A DNA stretch of 64,000 nt from Cyathus striatus (GCA_025738555.1 JAOVFP010000005.1:5518001-5582000), one strand, 5' to 3'. Counted from the stretch's first letter, positions 21,104 through 32,577 are shown. Notes: generated by a model not told the origin, from the sequence alone. A program made the numbers and translations.

Positions 21104-23430
21104 TGTAACTGTTGTTAGGGAACGACTTAGTGGCTGAAAAGAGAGACTATGAAGGGCGTGAAAGAGGGGAATATCTGAAGAAGGAAGAAACAGAAAGAGA
21201 GACTAGAGTTCGGATACGGGAGAGGGGAGGGAGGAAGGGGAGAGGAACAAGACGGATGACCACAGGTTGAGGAATGGAGAGCGGGAAAAGAAATGTCTGG
21301 TTTATAACAGAATGATCGATATCCATTCATCTATTCTTGGCACACAAATCTCAGATCCATCAATGCTCCATTGTCCGCTCGCCATGCCGCACCCGGCTTC
21401 CGTTCAACAAAGACCACCTCCCTTGCTACTTATTGTCGTTATTCTATCATCTACTCTATGAAAGCACAACATCTAACATGAAAGCAACAGATTTATTCAC
21501 CGTATGAAACACATATCACCATATCACTTTTACACACATCAACACCGGTTGCGTTGTCCCTCAACATGGTTAAGCCTACAAATCAATTACATTCCATCTG
21601 ACACCAACATCAACCATCCCCGAACTTCAACCTCCTTTTTACTCAATACTCATGAAAGGTCCAACCAAGGCCGCGCACCATCCCATTTGGACCTTACTCC
21701 CATGGACGTCGATCGACCGTCCCATGTGTATTTCCCATTTCAGTTTCACCGGCCCATCCTCCTTGCAAATACCCTACTAGTATATATTCCCACATAATCC
21801 GACAGAAAAGGAGTCGCACAACGCTGAATACACTCCTTTGAACAACACTTTCTTACGTTGATTACATACCTTCTAGTCCTCAGTTATAAAAAGCTGTTCG
21901 GTTGACCATCGAGCGCACAGCTGCACAAAAGAAATCCCATTGCCTTGTCTACCGCGCTTTGCCTTTCAAGTACAAGGCCACAGCGTGGTCAAGTCACAAA
22001 AGCAATACCATAGTAAAATACGGAAACTCAACCTCCTATATCATATATATCCAATTTCTACCCAGATCTTAATTGGGCGTAAAAAGACCTCCACCCGTTG
22101 GAAATTCAACTTTTCACTAAATTGTTCGCTAAATCCCCGGGAGAGTTGCGAATAATTGGACATATATTCCCATCCTCGGTCAAATTTGCGTAAATACCTC
22201 GCGAATCGCTGTCATCACCAGATTGCCACGGGGTAAGGTAAGTACGCGCACGGCGCATCAGCAAGTCTCGACTTGAAAATTTATAGCCAAGCAGTAGATT
22301 CATGGAGCTGATTGACTACACTGGTGGCGCTCTGTCATTGTATCATTATTGCCGGAAATCCCGAAAAAATCTGTACAAGTCAATATTCACGTCGCGCATC
22401 GAATAGTCGTATCACCGACTCGAGTGGACGTGGAGTACACTTTCACACACTTGCATCTTGGTTGTTAGGTCGAAATGCATGCGGTTGATGGGACTGATAT
22501 CCACGGAAAAAAAACATGAATGCGTGTACGGTGATATGAACGTGGAACATTGTACAGCCTAATTGTCCAAAATTTCATGCAGAAAAGTATATACACTCGA
22601 ACCGGAGGAATAGGATCAATGTGTCCCGTAGGGGTTCTTCCTCGAGGGATGTACCTAGATTGGGTTTTAACCACGTTCACACCTTATAAGGATGCTCTTT
22701 CGCGGACTTGGTGGGATACCAAAGATTCGTATGCAAGACGAAGAGATGAATATCGTATTCTCGTGAACGTCTGCTGATCAGCTTTTGTGTCGATCCTACC
22801 GCCTGACAGCATCAGCTAAGCGGACCACAACTCGGTGGACGGGTTGTATCTTCTTCCTTTCTTTCCGAAGTATAACATTGGTAGAGATCGATAAGATATG
22901 AGGAAGTCTGGCGGAGTTGATGAAAGGATGAGCTAGGATCATGATGTGGATGAATATGTTTGGTCCTTGTCGTAGCTGGGGAATAGGAAGAGACTTCTAC
23001 GAGACAAGGACGAATGGAACCAAAGTAAACAAGGCAAAGCTGCTGCAGAACGCTAGACATACCAGTTGTAATGTGAGCCGTATGGGATGTTAAATGACAT
23101 GCAAAGTTTGAAAGTGAACGCCTTGCTATATTTCCGCGCATTCGCTGTCCGAGGCGAAGGAAAAGGGCGTGTCAAATGGGCGGAAACAGCGAGCCGCAGG
23201 GTGAAAGTATTGTCTGAAATGGAATAGAGGAAGAGCAAGGTTGGATCGACCATGAAAACGAATGTCTAAGAGCAACAACAGTCCATCTGTAAGCTTTTAG
23301 GATAATTAACTCATACTCACCGCTCTCCTTCACTTGATATCCAGTGCTCAAAACTCAATCCCTCATGTGTACCTTGAAGTCAAAACGACGTTCCCTTTCA
23401 TTACTTCGCAACTATCCTAAACAACTCATC
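21104..23430. other. 2.3-kb intergenic region, no supported gene
   Basis: The first 250 bases on the minus strand are the C/T-rich leader of the PL14-type gene. The rest holds only short open frames without domains. I looked for tRNA boxes and repeats and saw none convincing. A lineage-specific small gene cannot be excluded. Confidence 0.45.
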
Positions 23431-23907
23431 TCAAGCTTTGCCTTCAAACCGAAATACCTCTTCCAATTCCTAACCATCCGCCAATCAGCCTACATATCAC
23501 CTTCAAACTAACACAATCACTCACCGTCCACCAAGGCACTTCCTTCCCACTCCCTTCAGCACCTTCAACAAAGCTCTCTTGCATTCCATCCGTGACTTGC
23601 CACCACCGCTGCATCTCGGGATCCTCCGCTACCTTCTTCATATCACCTTCGTAGTTGTTGCCTGTGTATTTAAACGTGGCGATTAGGAGTTGAAGAGGCG
23701 GGTAGTGGTGGATTGAGTAGTCCGTTATATGTGCGCGGTTGAGGGCTGCTAGAACACCTGGCCAGACCGCGACGTGGATGGCTTTGTATTCCTCGACGGC
23801 AGAGGGTTTGAGCTGTAGAAGGTTAGTTGGAAACGTGGAGTGAAGGGGCGTTGGGATACTTTAATAATTTGACACGCGCGTTTGGTGTGGGTATAGACAT
23901 GGCTGTG
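23431..23907 (-). CDS. L-rhamnose mutarotase-like protein, 5' end unresolved
   Basis: Coding exons on the minus strand: part of one ending at 23860, then 23812-23525 and 23469-23431. The product reads KRACQIIKLKPSAVEEYKA, VWPGVLAAL, DYSIHHYPPLQLLIATFKY, EMQRWWQVTDGMQESFV, KEVPWWTELEEVFRFEGKA. This is the whole RhaM/DUF718 ferredoxin-like domain, including the Tyr/His pattern and paired Trp typical of the family. By family knowledge it interconverts alpha and beta anomers of L-rhamnose and related sugars. No ATG exists in the frame of KRACQ before a stop upstream, so the start must lie in another exon. Two ATGs nearby (23900 and about 24014) are in other frames. I give the span that is certain. 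Confidence 0.75.
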
Positions 23908-24482
23908 GCTTACTGTGATGTGATTGAAGGATGTAGTTTTCTACATCTCCGTCGCAAAAGAACAATTTATCGTGAAGGCGATTATCAGCGGCCCGGTCTC
24001 CCGCCATGCCACCTCATGACTACTTCAGCCAGAACAAGCAGAATGTCGTATTAGCCACTCTATGGAAGAAACTGAGTAGAATCATTATGTCGATCATCCG
24101 TTGCCTAGTCCTTGGCGGAGAACTAAGAGACCAGTTGCAGGTAACTCTGAGAGACACGTAGGAAGACAATACGGAGAAGTCTGAAACAGCCAGCGGGTTA
24201 ATGTATCTTAAGCAGATTGATAATGGAGGCATAATCAAAACAAAAGATAGTGTTGAGCACAGCAATGAATGATATGATAGGAGAAATGGAGAGGGCGGGA
24301 TGGGATCAGGGTTTGGGAATTTTCGCCGCCAACCGAGCCTCACGCATTCATTCAAGCTCCGCTCACATCACACCCTGAACATCCTCTTCTCCTCATCCTC
24401 TTCATCCACCACCACTTTGCACACCCACAGACTTTCCTTTTCTTCTTATCCACTTTTACTTCGTTTTCACTTCATCTAAACA
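23908..24482. other. putative bidirectional promoter region of mutarotase and rab11
   Basis: This lies between the visible part of the mutarotase gene (-) and the rab11 start (+). It should contain the missing mutarotase first exon. The last 100 bases before 24483 are C/T-rich (CTCTTCTCCTCATCC), typical of a strong fungal promoter or leader. Confidence 0.5.
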
Positions 24483-25563
24483 ATGGCCGAAGGAAGCAAC
24501 TACGATTATCTCTTCAAGGTACCCCCCCTTTTCCTTTTCAAGTTTTGTCCCTAGTAACACCGGCAACAGGTCGTCCTTATTGGTGACTCGGGTGTTGGAA
24601 AATCGTACGTTTTGTATATTGTAGTCAGTGTGCCATCGCATTAACGCCATTTTTATGTATACTACAGTAATTGTACGTTGGTGTTTTGAACGATAGAAGA
24701 AATAAGCTCATGTTGAACAGTGCTGTCTCGTTTCACACGTAACGAATTCAACCTCGAGTCGAAGTCGACCATCGGTGTCGAATTTGCCACCAGGTCTATT
24801 AATGTGGATGGGAAGACTGTGAAGGCGCAGATTTGGGATACTGGTGAGTTGCCCTTTGGTGCTGGAGATGACGCGGCAGAGATCGTCGTATCTTTAACAT
24901 CACTCTGCTCTTATGTGCTGTTTTTTCAGTTAAAGCTGACGACTATGCTTTTATTTAGCTGGTCAGGAACGTTATCGTGCTATTACATCTGCGTTAGTGC
25001 CGCTTGTTACTCTCTCCACACTTTACCTCATCACCACACTAAAAATAACAGCTACTACCGCGGCGCAGTTGGCGCCCTCCTCGTCTATGATATTGCCAAG
25101 CACGCTACATATGTGAACGTCACCCGGTGGCTCAAAGAGCTCAGAGACCACGCTGACTCGAACATTGTCATCATGCTTGTAGGGAACAAGAGCGATTTGA
25201 AGCACTTGCGTGCCGTGCCTACCGACGAGGCAAAAGCATTTGCTGGTACGGAGTTCTTTCCGTCATACGCTGGTTTATTCTGATAATCATTTACATAGCT
25301 GAGAACGGATTGTCATTCATTGAGACATCAGCGCTGGACGCTTCAAATGTCGAGGGTGCATTCCAGACCATTCTCACAGGTACACACATGCATATTTTTC
25401 CTCTTTTATGTAGCAGCTAACGGTTCGCCCTGTAGATATCTACCGCATTGTCTCTAGCAAATCCTTAGAATCCTCATCAACAAACATTGAGCCTCCGAAG
25501 GAAAGTATCAGCGTCGGACCCACTCTGGATTCGAACGCAAACCAGGGCAGCAAATGCTGTTGA
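24483..25563 (+). CDS. ypt3: Rab11/Ypt3-family small GTPase
   Basis: Eight exons (24483-24518, 24570-24604, 24668-24672, 24721-24843, 24959-24992, 25052-25245, 25299-25379, 25436-25563) give 211 residues. All nucleotide-binding motifs are present: [11 protein letters not shown] (P loop), TIGVEF (switch I), [19 protein letters not shown] (switch II), GNKSDL and ETSAL. The C terminus ends Lys-Cys-Cys for double geranylgeranylation. [19 protein letters not shown] and the [17 protein letters not shown] segment are diagnostic of Rab11 rather than Rab8 or Rab1. By family knowledge it acts in trans-Golgi and recycling-endosome traffic to the hyphal tip and septum. The third exon is only five bases (TAATT) but is needed to read Ser-Asn-Leu after the P loop. 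Confidence 0.95.
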
Positions 25564-26501
25564 TCTGGTGATGGGGTGGGGTATAAGCTGTGTACGCCTT
25601 GTCAGTGTGGTCGTTCGCAGATACTATGTAGCCTATGAACGCACAGCGTTCTATGGATTACGTTTTAATACTTAATAGTAGGCTACAGTCTCTGAGAGGT
25701 CACTGTCTGATAACATGTACATAGCTTGATGCGTTGAGTGCAGGGTTTTTTGGTACCATAGCGCCTTGTTTTGTTCCTTTTCACCTTTTCATGTCTAGTG
25801 TAATTTTCTACGTTTAAACTTTTCGACGGATTCTTTCATGAGTGAGAATACGCAGAATATACACTAATGCTGAGCGCTGAAGCGCTGGTGTACTACTACT
25901 GTCCGTGCTATACTTAACTGAGGACTGACACGAGTGCTAAGTAACCCTTGCTCTGCTCCAAGTCGTCGAACGCATCCTCCCGCCACCATTACTTCTCTCC
26001 CCCGCTCAATCGGCTCAACTCACCTCTCTCAAAACGAACATTGATACGGACCGTCTGGTTTCCTAAACTGCTTATCTTCGCACCGTCTCCGCAACTGATA
26101 ATAGTACCCCGTGTATCTCGCATATTGCATGATATTCCGCTATGATCCCCAGCCCCGGATTCACTTGCTCGTCCCGTTATATCTTTGTCCACGATATTCC
26201 TTCACAGCCTCGATGCGAGGCATACTATGCAAACGGAAGAAAGTTTGCTTGAGCGGGGAAGACCCGTGACTGAATGGGAACACGCTCGATTGGGCTCATG
26301 GCATGAATCAAGTTCAGGCACCCTTAGCTTCAACTGTAATGCGGTCGTGTTAACCTTTGGCTTTTTGCTGCGAGTAAAGCCTCTTGGATACTGTTACCCA
26401 TTAGGAGGAAGAGGGACTGTCTATCATGGCAAGTTTGTTCATAGAAATGTAGAGTACTTCTGCGCTAACTAGCTTTACAGGCCACCATCCTTCATCCATA
26501 T
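25564..26501. other. intergenic, no supported gene
   Basis: 3' flank of rab11 and promoter of the F-box gene. Open frames on both strands are under 100 codons without domains. No repeat or RNA gene recognised. Confidence 0.5.
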
Positions 26502-28139
26502 ATGCACTTCAACTCCCTGACGAACCTCAATGAAAACACTCCAGTTCCCTCTCCCCCCGCTCTTCTCGATGACGCTCTCAAGCAATCCCTCCTTTCGCCG
26601 AACCGACTGCCACCAACACCGACAGGCCTGCTATCCCTTCCGCCAGAGCTCATCCTCTCCATCTTGGAACTCATGAATCCACCTTCGCTTCTGGCTACTT
26701 CGCATACATGTCACAGCTTACACCACATGGCATATTCTATTTATTTGGTGCGCATAGGACTGGGTCCACAGTGCGGCCACCTGATGTTATTCAACGATGA
26801 AAGCCCGAAGGCCCTCGAAGCTCTCAATGGCGCGTTGTTTAAACCAGCGCTCGGGACCGCAACTTGTGTTCTTCAGTCTAGCTGCGACACGGTTATTCGC
26901 GCACGGAGGGAAGTTGATGATCTTAAAAGGCTCCTCGGGAAGCTCAGCTCTTTGAATGAATTTCATCTTGATTTCATAGATTTCAAGGACCATGTAACGT
27001 CTACTGTGGAGGAGGAGAAAGAGATGAAGATGAACAAGAGGGTCAGTGTGGATGTGGTTAAGGAGGTTGCGTGGATTTTGGATGCTGTTGTTGGTTTGGG
27101 GTGTACGAAGATTACCGTTTGCCTCCTTGGGGTTTTGAGAGCGGCTGTCTCGTTCACGCCAGAGAATGGAAGACTGCATATGAACATTACTAAGGAAAAT
27201 CTAGGGCTGAGGAGCCGCATTCTGGAGCTATTGCCAGTAGGATTGAGGAACGTTATACCGAAGCTACAGCAAGAGAAGCCTAACCAACTGGAGGTTTTCA
27301 ATCTTCATTCGCCTATTCTCCTCGAGCATAGATTTTTCAACTGGACAGTTGATATCCTTAATCATTCAAGAATCACCACGCTTTCACTGAACCAAATGGT
27401 AAGAATACCGACTTCGCTATGGGCAGACTTCCTCTCCATGCTTTATCTTCCTCGACTTACTACGTTACTGGTCGACGTGCTCGCTTTGAGTCCTCAAGAC
27501 GCGTTAGACTTTCTCGAGCGACATCCCGGATTGGAAAGGCTATATGTCGGGAACAATGTTCTTTGTCCATTTCACTGCTATCCCGGACATGAATTAGAAG
27601 TCCAGCATAAACTTCTACCGAATCTGAGATATCTCTCAGCGAGTGCCTCGTTTCTCTCTCAGTTGCTCTTTTCTCCGGACTCCTTGCCAAAGTTGTGTGA
27701 AGTGTCAGTTCTGGAAACTATCAAGCCCGAATCGGAGTTCGTTCCCGATACGTTGAGGGCAACTCTCGCTCCAATAGCTACCCATCTCCTCCAGGTACCA
27801 CAAGTGCGGCTAACACTTTCATTCCGCTCTCAGTTCTCCCCACTCCCCGTCTCATCGCCCTCAGCTTCTTCTCCACTTCCAGATATCATATCCCGCCTCA
27901 GCAGCCTTGAGCTTCAAATCCACGTGTATCGTCTTTCTGAAGAGGCAAGATTTGGGTTGCCTGCGTTTCTGGGTATGTTTTCAGGCTTGAAGTCTCTGGA
28001 ATTCACTACGGTTGCGAAGGCAGGTCCTGTGGAGGCCGATGAATGGCCGCAGCTTGTTAAAGATATTTGGGTAAGGTGTCCGGCATTACAGACGGTGGGC
28101 GTTAATGGCGATGTGAGGGCGGTTACAAAGTGGTTATAG
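26502..28139 (+). CDS. F-box protein, single exon
   Basis: An uninterrupted frame of 545 codons. An F-box starts near residue 46 (LSLPPELILSILELMNPPSL), followed by ATSHTCHSLHHMAYSIYL. The remainder has leucine-rich, LRR-like spacing (ITTLSLNQM, LPRLTTLLVDVLALS, LERLYVGNN, LPNLRYLSAS, LSSLELQIHVY, GLKSLEFTTV) without a regular consensus. By family knowledge such proteins recruit substrates to SCF ubiquitin ligases through Skp1. Agaricomycetes have very large F-box families with mostly unknown targets, so no partner is named. It lacks introns, unlike most neighbours. Confidence 0.85.
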   Translation: MHFNSLTNLNENTPVPSPPALLDDALKQSLLSPNRLPPTPTGLLSLPPELILSILELMNPPSLLATSHTCHSLHHMAYSIYLVRIGLGPQCGHLMLFNDESPKALEALNGALFKPALGTATCVLQSSCDTVIRARREVDDLKRLLGKLSSLNEFHLDFIDFKDHVTSTVEEEKEMKMNKRVSVDVVKEVAWILDAVVGLGCTKITVCLLGVLRAAVSFTPENGRLHMNITKENLGLRSRILELLPVGLRNVIPKLQQEKPNQLEVFNLHSPILLEHRFFNWTVDILNHSRITTLSLNQMVRIPTSLWADFLSMLYLPRLTTLLVDVLALSPQDALDFLERHPGLERLYVGNNVLCPFHCYPGHELEVQHKLLPNLRYLSASASFLSQLLFSPDSLPKLCEVSVLETIKPESEFVPDTLRATLAPIATHLLQVPQVRLTLSFRSQFSPLPVSSPSASSPLPDIISRLSSLELQIHVYRLSEEARFGLPAFLGMFSGLKSLEFTTVAKAGPVEADEWPQLVKDIWVRCPALQTVGVNGDVRAVTKWL

Positions 28140-28802
28140 TCCGTGGCAATGACGTGTTACATACGTTATGTTTTGTTTAACTAGGTTTCCAGTGGTCAGC
28201 ATTGTGTATTGTACTGTGAAACTATTTCAGTTGCCAGCGTTCGCCTAAGTTACCCTACGCTTTGCATTTTGTCTTATCCATACCAGCAAAAGGTCATGAC
28301 CAGTTGACGGCGACAACTTCAGCAAAGGTTAGTTGATAGATATGATTGGGGCAGAATGCACTAGAATCTTGGCATTAATAGCTGTAAGGGCGGTAGCCGG
28401 GTTGGTCTATTGCAGATGGTCTTCGACGTCGAACCACATCGCAAATGCTTCAGTATCCTAGTTCTCCATGACTGTTATGCTGGCGGCTAAGTTAGCTAAT
28501 GACGCTCGCGCAAAAATAGGACTTCCAAGACGTTGAGAATTGGACATGGAATGACTCTCAGACGACGCCATCGGATCAACGATGTAAGTGAAATTGCCTG
28601 ACCAGTGGTAATATCACAGTGCAAGATGTCGTATAGCCATCAGATATCGTCCCATATCTACCAAGCTCCCCAGTTCTGTATTTCTTCATCGCACGATATG
28701 TCCGATAGAGGAGGACATAAAAGCCATTCGATATACTTGGCTTTCAAAGCACACAAGCCTAAGTAACATCTTCGAAACCCCCTCTTCAGCTTTGCTAGTA
28801 TC
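28140..28802. other. intergenic, no supported gene
   Basis: 3' flank of the F-box gene and promoter of the FPP synthase gene. No domain, repeat or RNA gene recognised. Confidence 0.5.
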
Positions 28803-30140
28803 ATGTCTAGTTCCGAGGATAGAAAAGCGAAATTTGAGTTGGTCTTTCCTACAATCAGAGACGAGCTGGTAGACATATTTGCAAGGCAGAGTATGCCATC
28901 AGAATCTGTGGAATGGTATAAAAATGTGAGTGGGATTTCGTCATGATCCCGGATATTTAGGCTAAGCGGACTTCGCGGAATGCTGCCCGTTGTTCCCAGC
29001 GTATATTGTTATCCCAACACCTTTAAACCTTGTGCACATATCATAACGGTTGCTGATTTCTTTCATTAGAACCTAAATTATAATGTTCCTGGGGGAAAGC
29101 TCAATCGCGGAATGGCAGTCGTTGATACTGTTGAAATCCTTAAGGGACGGCTTTGAATGAAGATGAATACTTTAAAGCTGCTATTCTTGGATGGTGTGTC
29201 GAGTTGGTGGGTTATTAATTCACTTTTGTTGTCCTTATGTTCACTAGAGTTTCAGTTGCAAGCATACTTTCTCGTTCCTGACGATATAACGGACGGTTCT
29301 ATCACCCGCCGTGGCCAACCGTGTTATTACCGTCTTCCCCAGATCGGCATGATTGCTATCAATGATTCTTGCATGCTGGAAGACGCAATCTACAGATTAC
29401 TCAAGGCGCATTTCCGCAGGGAACCATACTACATTGAACTTTTGGAATTGTTCCATGATGTGACCTACCGTACAGAAATGGGTCAACTCGTTGATTTGAT
29501 CACCGCTTCCGAGGACGTTGTTGATTTAAGCAAGTTCTCTCTGGAAAGGCGAGTGCACAATGGAAGCTAATATATCTGTCGCTGACACTTTGGCATTAGA
29601 CATAAACTCATCGTGGTGTATAAGACAGCTTACTATTCTTTCTACCTGCCAGTTGCGTTGGCCATGCGTATGTGTGGTATCCCAGAGTCCTACACTGTTC
29701 CGTCTCCTTCGAATCCTGGTACGGAGGAAAATATTCAACCGTATAAATATGCAGAATCTATTCTCATCCCACTGGGCGAATATTTCCAAATTCAAGATGA
29801 CTTTCTCGACTTCTCTGGAACACCAGAGCAGCTCGGTAAAATTGGTACTGATATACTAGACAACAAGTGCTCCTGGGTTATAAACACCGCTCTTCTGCTT
29901 GCTAGTCCTGAACAACGGAAGGTACTCGATGATAACTATGGGAGGAAGGATGGTATCTGTGAAGCTCGTGTGAAGGAAGTTTTTAATGAAATTGGTATTC
30001 ACAAAGTATATGAAGAATACGAAGAGGTTGCTGTGGGTAAGCTGAGAGGGCAGATTGCAGAAATTGTTGAGGTCGCTGGTGGGTTGAAAAGGGAGGTGTT
30101 TGAAAGTTTTTTACTGAAGGTTTATAAGAGGACCAAGTGA
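28803..30140 (+). CDS. Farnesyl diphosphate synthase, Erg20 family, with one frameshift
   Basis: Exons 28803-28925, 29070-29206, 29256-29548 and 29600-30140 give about 364 residues after one base is restored. Both aspartate motifs are intact: [15 protein letters not shown] (first DDxxD) and [13 protein letters not shown] (second). Tyr-Phe before the first motif ([11 protein letters not shown]) sets chain length as in eukaryotic C15 synthases. [37 protein letters not shown] and the basic C terminus YKRTK also fit. Residues [16 protein letters not shown] form an insertion not usual for the family. Near 29150 the frame shifts: one base is missing between LKGR and [14 protein letters not shown]. 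The third intron starts GCGAGT (GC-AG). The enzyme makes FPP for sterols, prenylation and terpenoids. Whether this is the only copy in the genome cannot be seen. Confidence 0.87.
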
Positions 30141-30384
30141 GCTGTAGTACTTAGACTTGAGTATATATTTGGACGAACCTTATTTCCCACTTTATACATA
30201 CCCATTTTTTCTTTTGATATTTTTAATAGTTCCAAAGAATTGTGGAGAGACTAAGTTGCTGCTAATTACCTGAACCATATCTGGCAGCCGCATCGTCTAT
30301 GACTTCATGCGATCGCGGAACCATTTCCGTTCAGCGAGCTCAATTGATTCCGTACTCTGAATACCCATTCTTATTAACAAATAC
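30141..30384. other. 3' flank of FPP synthase
   Basis: AT-rich tail after the stop codon, with T-rich runs near 30205-30225. It ends at the hairpin at 30385. Confidence 0.4.
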
Positions 30385-30420
30385 TAGCCGACAGCCCGTG
30401 CTACGCACGGGCATCGGCTA
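30385..30420. repeat. perfect two-part hairpin, candidate Helitron-type terminus
   Basis: Arms TAGCCGA and TCGGCTA (7 bp) enclose GCCCGTGC and GCACGGGC (8 bp) around a TAC loop, with small bulges CA and A. The sequence is GC-rich in AT-rich surroundings. Hairpins of the form GCCCGTGC-loop-GCACGGGC occur at ends of Helitron/Helentron-type elements in several eukaryotes, and repeats follow directly. The element boundary and any Rep/helicase gene are not seen, so the class is a suggestion. Confidence 0.55.
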
Positions 30421-30423
30421 GGT

Positions 30424-31420
30424 TAGGTTATTGTAGTGAGCAATTTCAGCCCTACCGGGAATAAAGATTAAATTGTTATTCCCACTAACTTTAGTTAGTA
30501 GGGTTATGGGGCTCGATGTTGAAAACTTTTTGGCAGTAAATTTCGATGCCGTGAAGCCGAATCGTCATGGGTTCAGTTATTCGGCAAATTCCTTGTTCAG
30601 GTATTGTTCACCGACCGGTTTAGTAGATATAAGTATGGTATATGTCAGGAATGGATCTCCTCTACTTTCTTTCGTAGCTTTCCCGTACAAATTGAGTTAA
30701 AAATTACTTTTCGAATGCTTTAGTGTTAAGTTAGTTTTCAACTCTGGATTTCTTAGAGGAAATTGGAGCATCATCATCAAATGAAATCGTAAACCTTTTC
30801 TTTTGCACCGGTAATGTTACCTGATAAATGTTTTTAGGTTACCTAGAGATTGGTAGCAACTTGAATACGAAGTTGGCATTGTTGAAGTTAGCATTATTCG
30901 TGAGTTCAAAGGTGAACCTGTAAATAGCGTTGATATGTATGGCGTCATGTAAGAGGAAGCTGAGGCTGTAGAATTGTAAATTGATTGATATGGAAGTGCC
31001 GCAGCTGAATACGATGAGGGAGAACTTAGGTTATTGTAGTGAGCAATTTCAGTTTTATTGGGAATAAAGATTAAATTGTTATATATTTGTAAATAGATGA
31101 CAGATATATGTGAGGAGAGTACAAATTGAGTTAAAAATTACTTTTCGAATGCTTTAGTGTTAAGTTGGTTTTCAACTCTGGATTTCTTAGAGGAAATTGG
31201 AGCATCATCATCAAAATGAAATCGTAAACCTTTTCTTTTTGTATCGGTAATGTTACCTGATAAATGTTTTTAGGTTACCTAGAGATTGGTAGCAACTTGA
31301 ATACGAAGTTGGCATTGTTGAAGTTAGCACTGTTCGTGAGTTCAAAGGTGAACCTGTAAACATTGTAAATTGATTGATATGGAAGTGCCGCAGCTGAATA
31401 TGATGAGGGCGAACTCGTCG
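30424..31420. repeat. imperfect direct repeat, two units
   Basis: Unit 1 covers 30424-31025 and unit 2 covers 31029-31418. Both begin with GGTTATTGTAGTGAGCAATT and both hold the block running from ACAAATTGAGTTAAAAATTA to GCCGCAGCTGAATA (30687-31014 and 31119-31398). Unit 2 lacks about 165 bases near the start and about 35 near the end. On the minus strand the blocks keep an open stretch with NSANFNNANFVFKLLPISR-like and FDDDAPISSKKSR-like peptides, so they may be coding remnants of a repeat-borne gene. Confidence 0.8.
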
Positions 31421-32577
31421 TAGGAAATAAAACAGTTCTTCCACACATGGAGGTCGGCGGTTCCAATCCAAAACCTGTTGGTGTGATACCAGTTGAGGAT
31501 GGTACGTTCAATGATTCGCGAGCATGGGATGACGCCGATGGCAATGAAGCACTTTCTGCACAGAAGTTGATACTTAGTGAGAAACTCGATAATACTACAT
31601 ATCAGCGTACCCTCATTCGTTACAAACACGCTACCATTTCTTTCAAAAACCTCCTCTGCGCTTCGCTTTCTTGATTGGCTTGTCTTTCGATTCATTGATA
31701 ATGTTCCAGCAAGATATGTAACAATAAGATATGTAAACTTTTTTTTAGCCTTCTTGCACTGTGAGGGAGTAATATAAGGGAAGTATAGCGCAGTAAAAAA
31801 ACTGCTAAGCACATACCACAATCGATATCGAAACTCTCGAACATGCAAACCTCACGTAAACGTGATAAACCCCCTCTGCAAACTTAATGATATCTATGAT
31901 GTCAATGGTTTCAGACGTCTCGAGAGCAATATCTTGATGAAGTTGCGTTGTGGTGCCTCCACAGTGTTAATAACATACATGAAAGGTCCACGCGTGCAAG
32001 ATAAAATATGGAAACAGAGTATGCTCGAGAGCTGCAAGTTCAAACGTTCGGAACACATCAAAACGCGAACGCGATGAGCCCCGTTGACGTCAAATGATCT
32101 CAGTGATCAGCCAATCATAAGCCGTGAGAACGATAGCAACTTTATAATATTAAAGATTAAAGCAAGAGCCAAAAAGCCCCAAAGGCCTCGTATTATATAT
32201 CTTACTGTATTGAAGGATAGCCCAAGCCGAAGGATCCTATTAGGTCTTGAAGTAGGCATCCTCTAGCGGCAGACGGGGAGTGCTACTAGCTGTCAGTTCA
32301 AAAAGACACTGCAGTTGGATGTAAGTAGATACTTTCAAATAATGATCAAGAGTCACACATAACAAGAACAAAACCAGAATGATACTTATCTACAAGATTC
32401 AGCGCTTGCCGCAGTGTGTTTCTGCTATTCAACTGTCAAGTTTTGGATACATATATTGGAAAAAAGTACTCGCATCGTTACATTTGATACTAGAAATATA
32501 GCATTAAAATGATCAAACGGAGGGCCGAGGTATGAGTATGAGTGTAGGTATAGATATGAAAGCAGGGCAGAGCAAGG
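31421..32577. other. repeat flank, possible minus-strand coding remnant
   Basis: A minus-strand open frame at 31342-31848 (168 codons) continues out of the repeat and reads MNRKTSQSRKRSAEEVFERN early on. A second frame at 31275-31544 overlaps it. No family is recognised. From 31850 to the WW-protein stop at 32578 I see nothing supported. It is probably transposon-derived or orphan sequence. Confidence 0.35.

Noticed and set aside
22812..23141. 109-codon minus-strand frame
   Set aside because: No signal peptide, domain or splice partner; composition looks like chance.
23953..24014. Start of the mutarotase at an ATG reading MAGDRAADNRLHDK
   Set aside because: This frame does not connect to the conserved mutarotase frame through an intron of normal size; it may be part of a leader.
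29549..29599. GT donor alternatives for the third FPP synthase intron
   Set aside because: The GT at 29553 breaks the frame before HKLIVVYK; only the GC donor keeps the conserved peptide.
31440..31475. tRNA-like B box in GCGGTTCCAATCC
   Set aside because: No matching A box, acceptor stem or cloverleaf around it.
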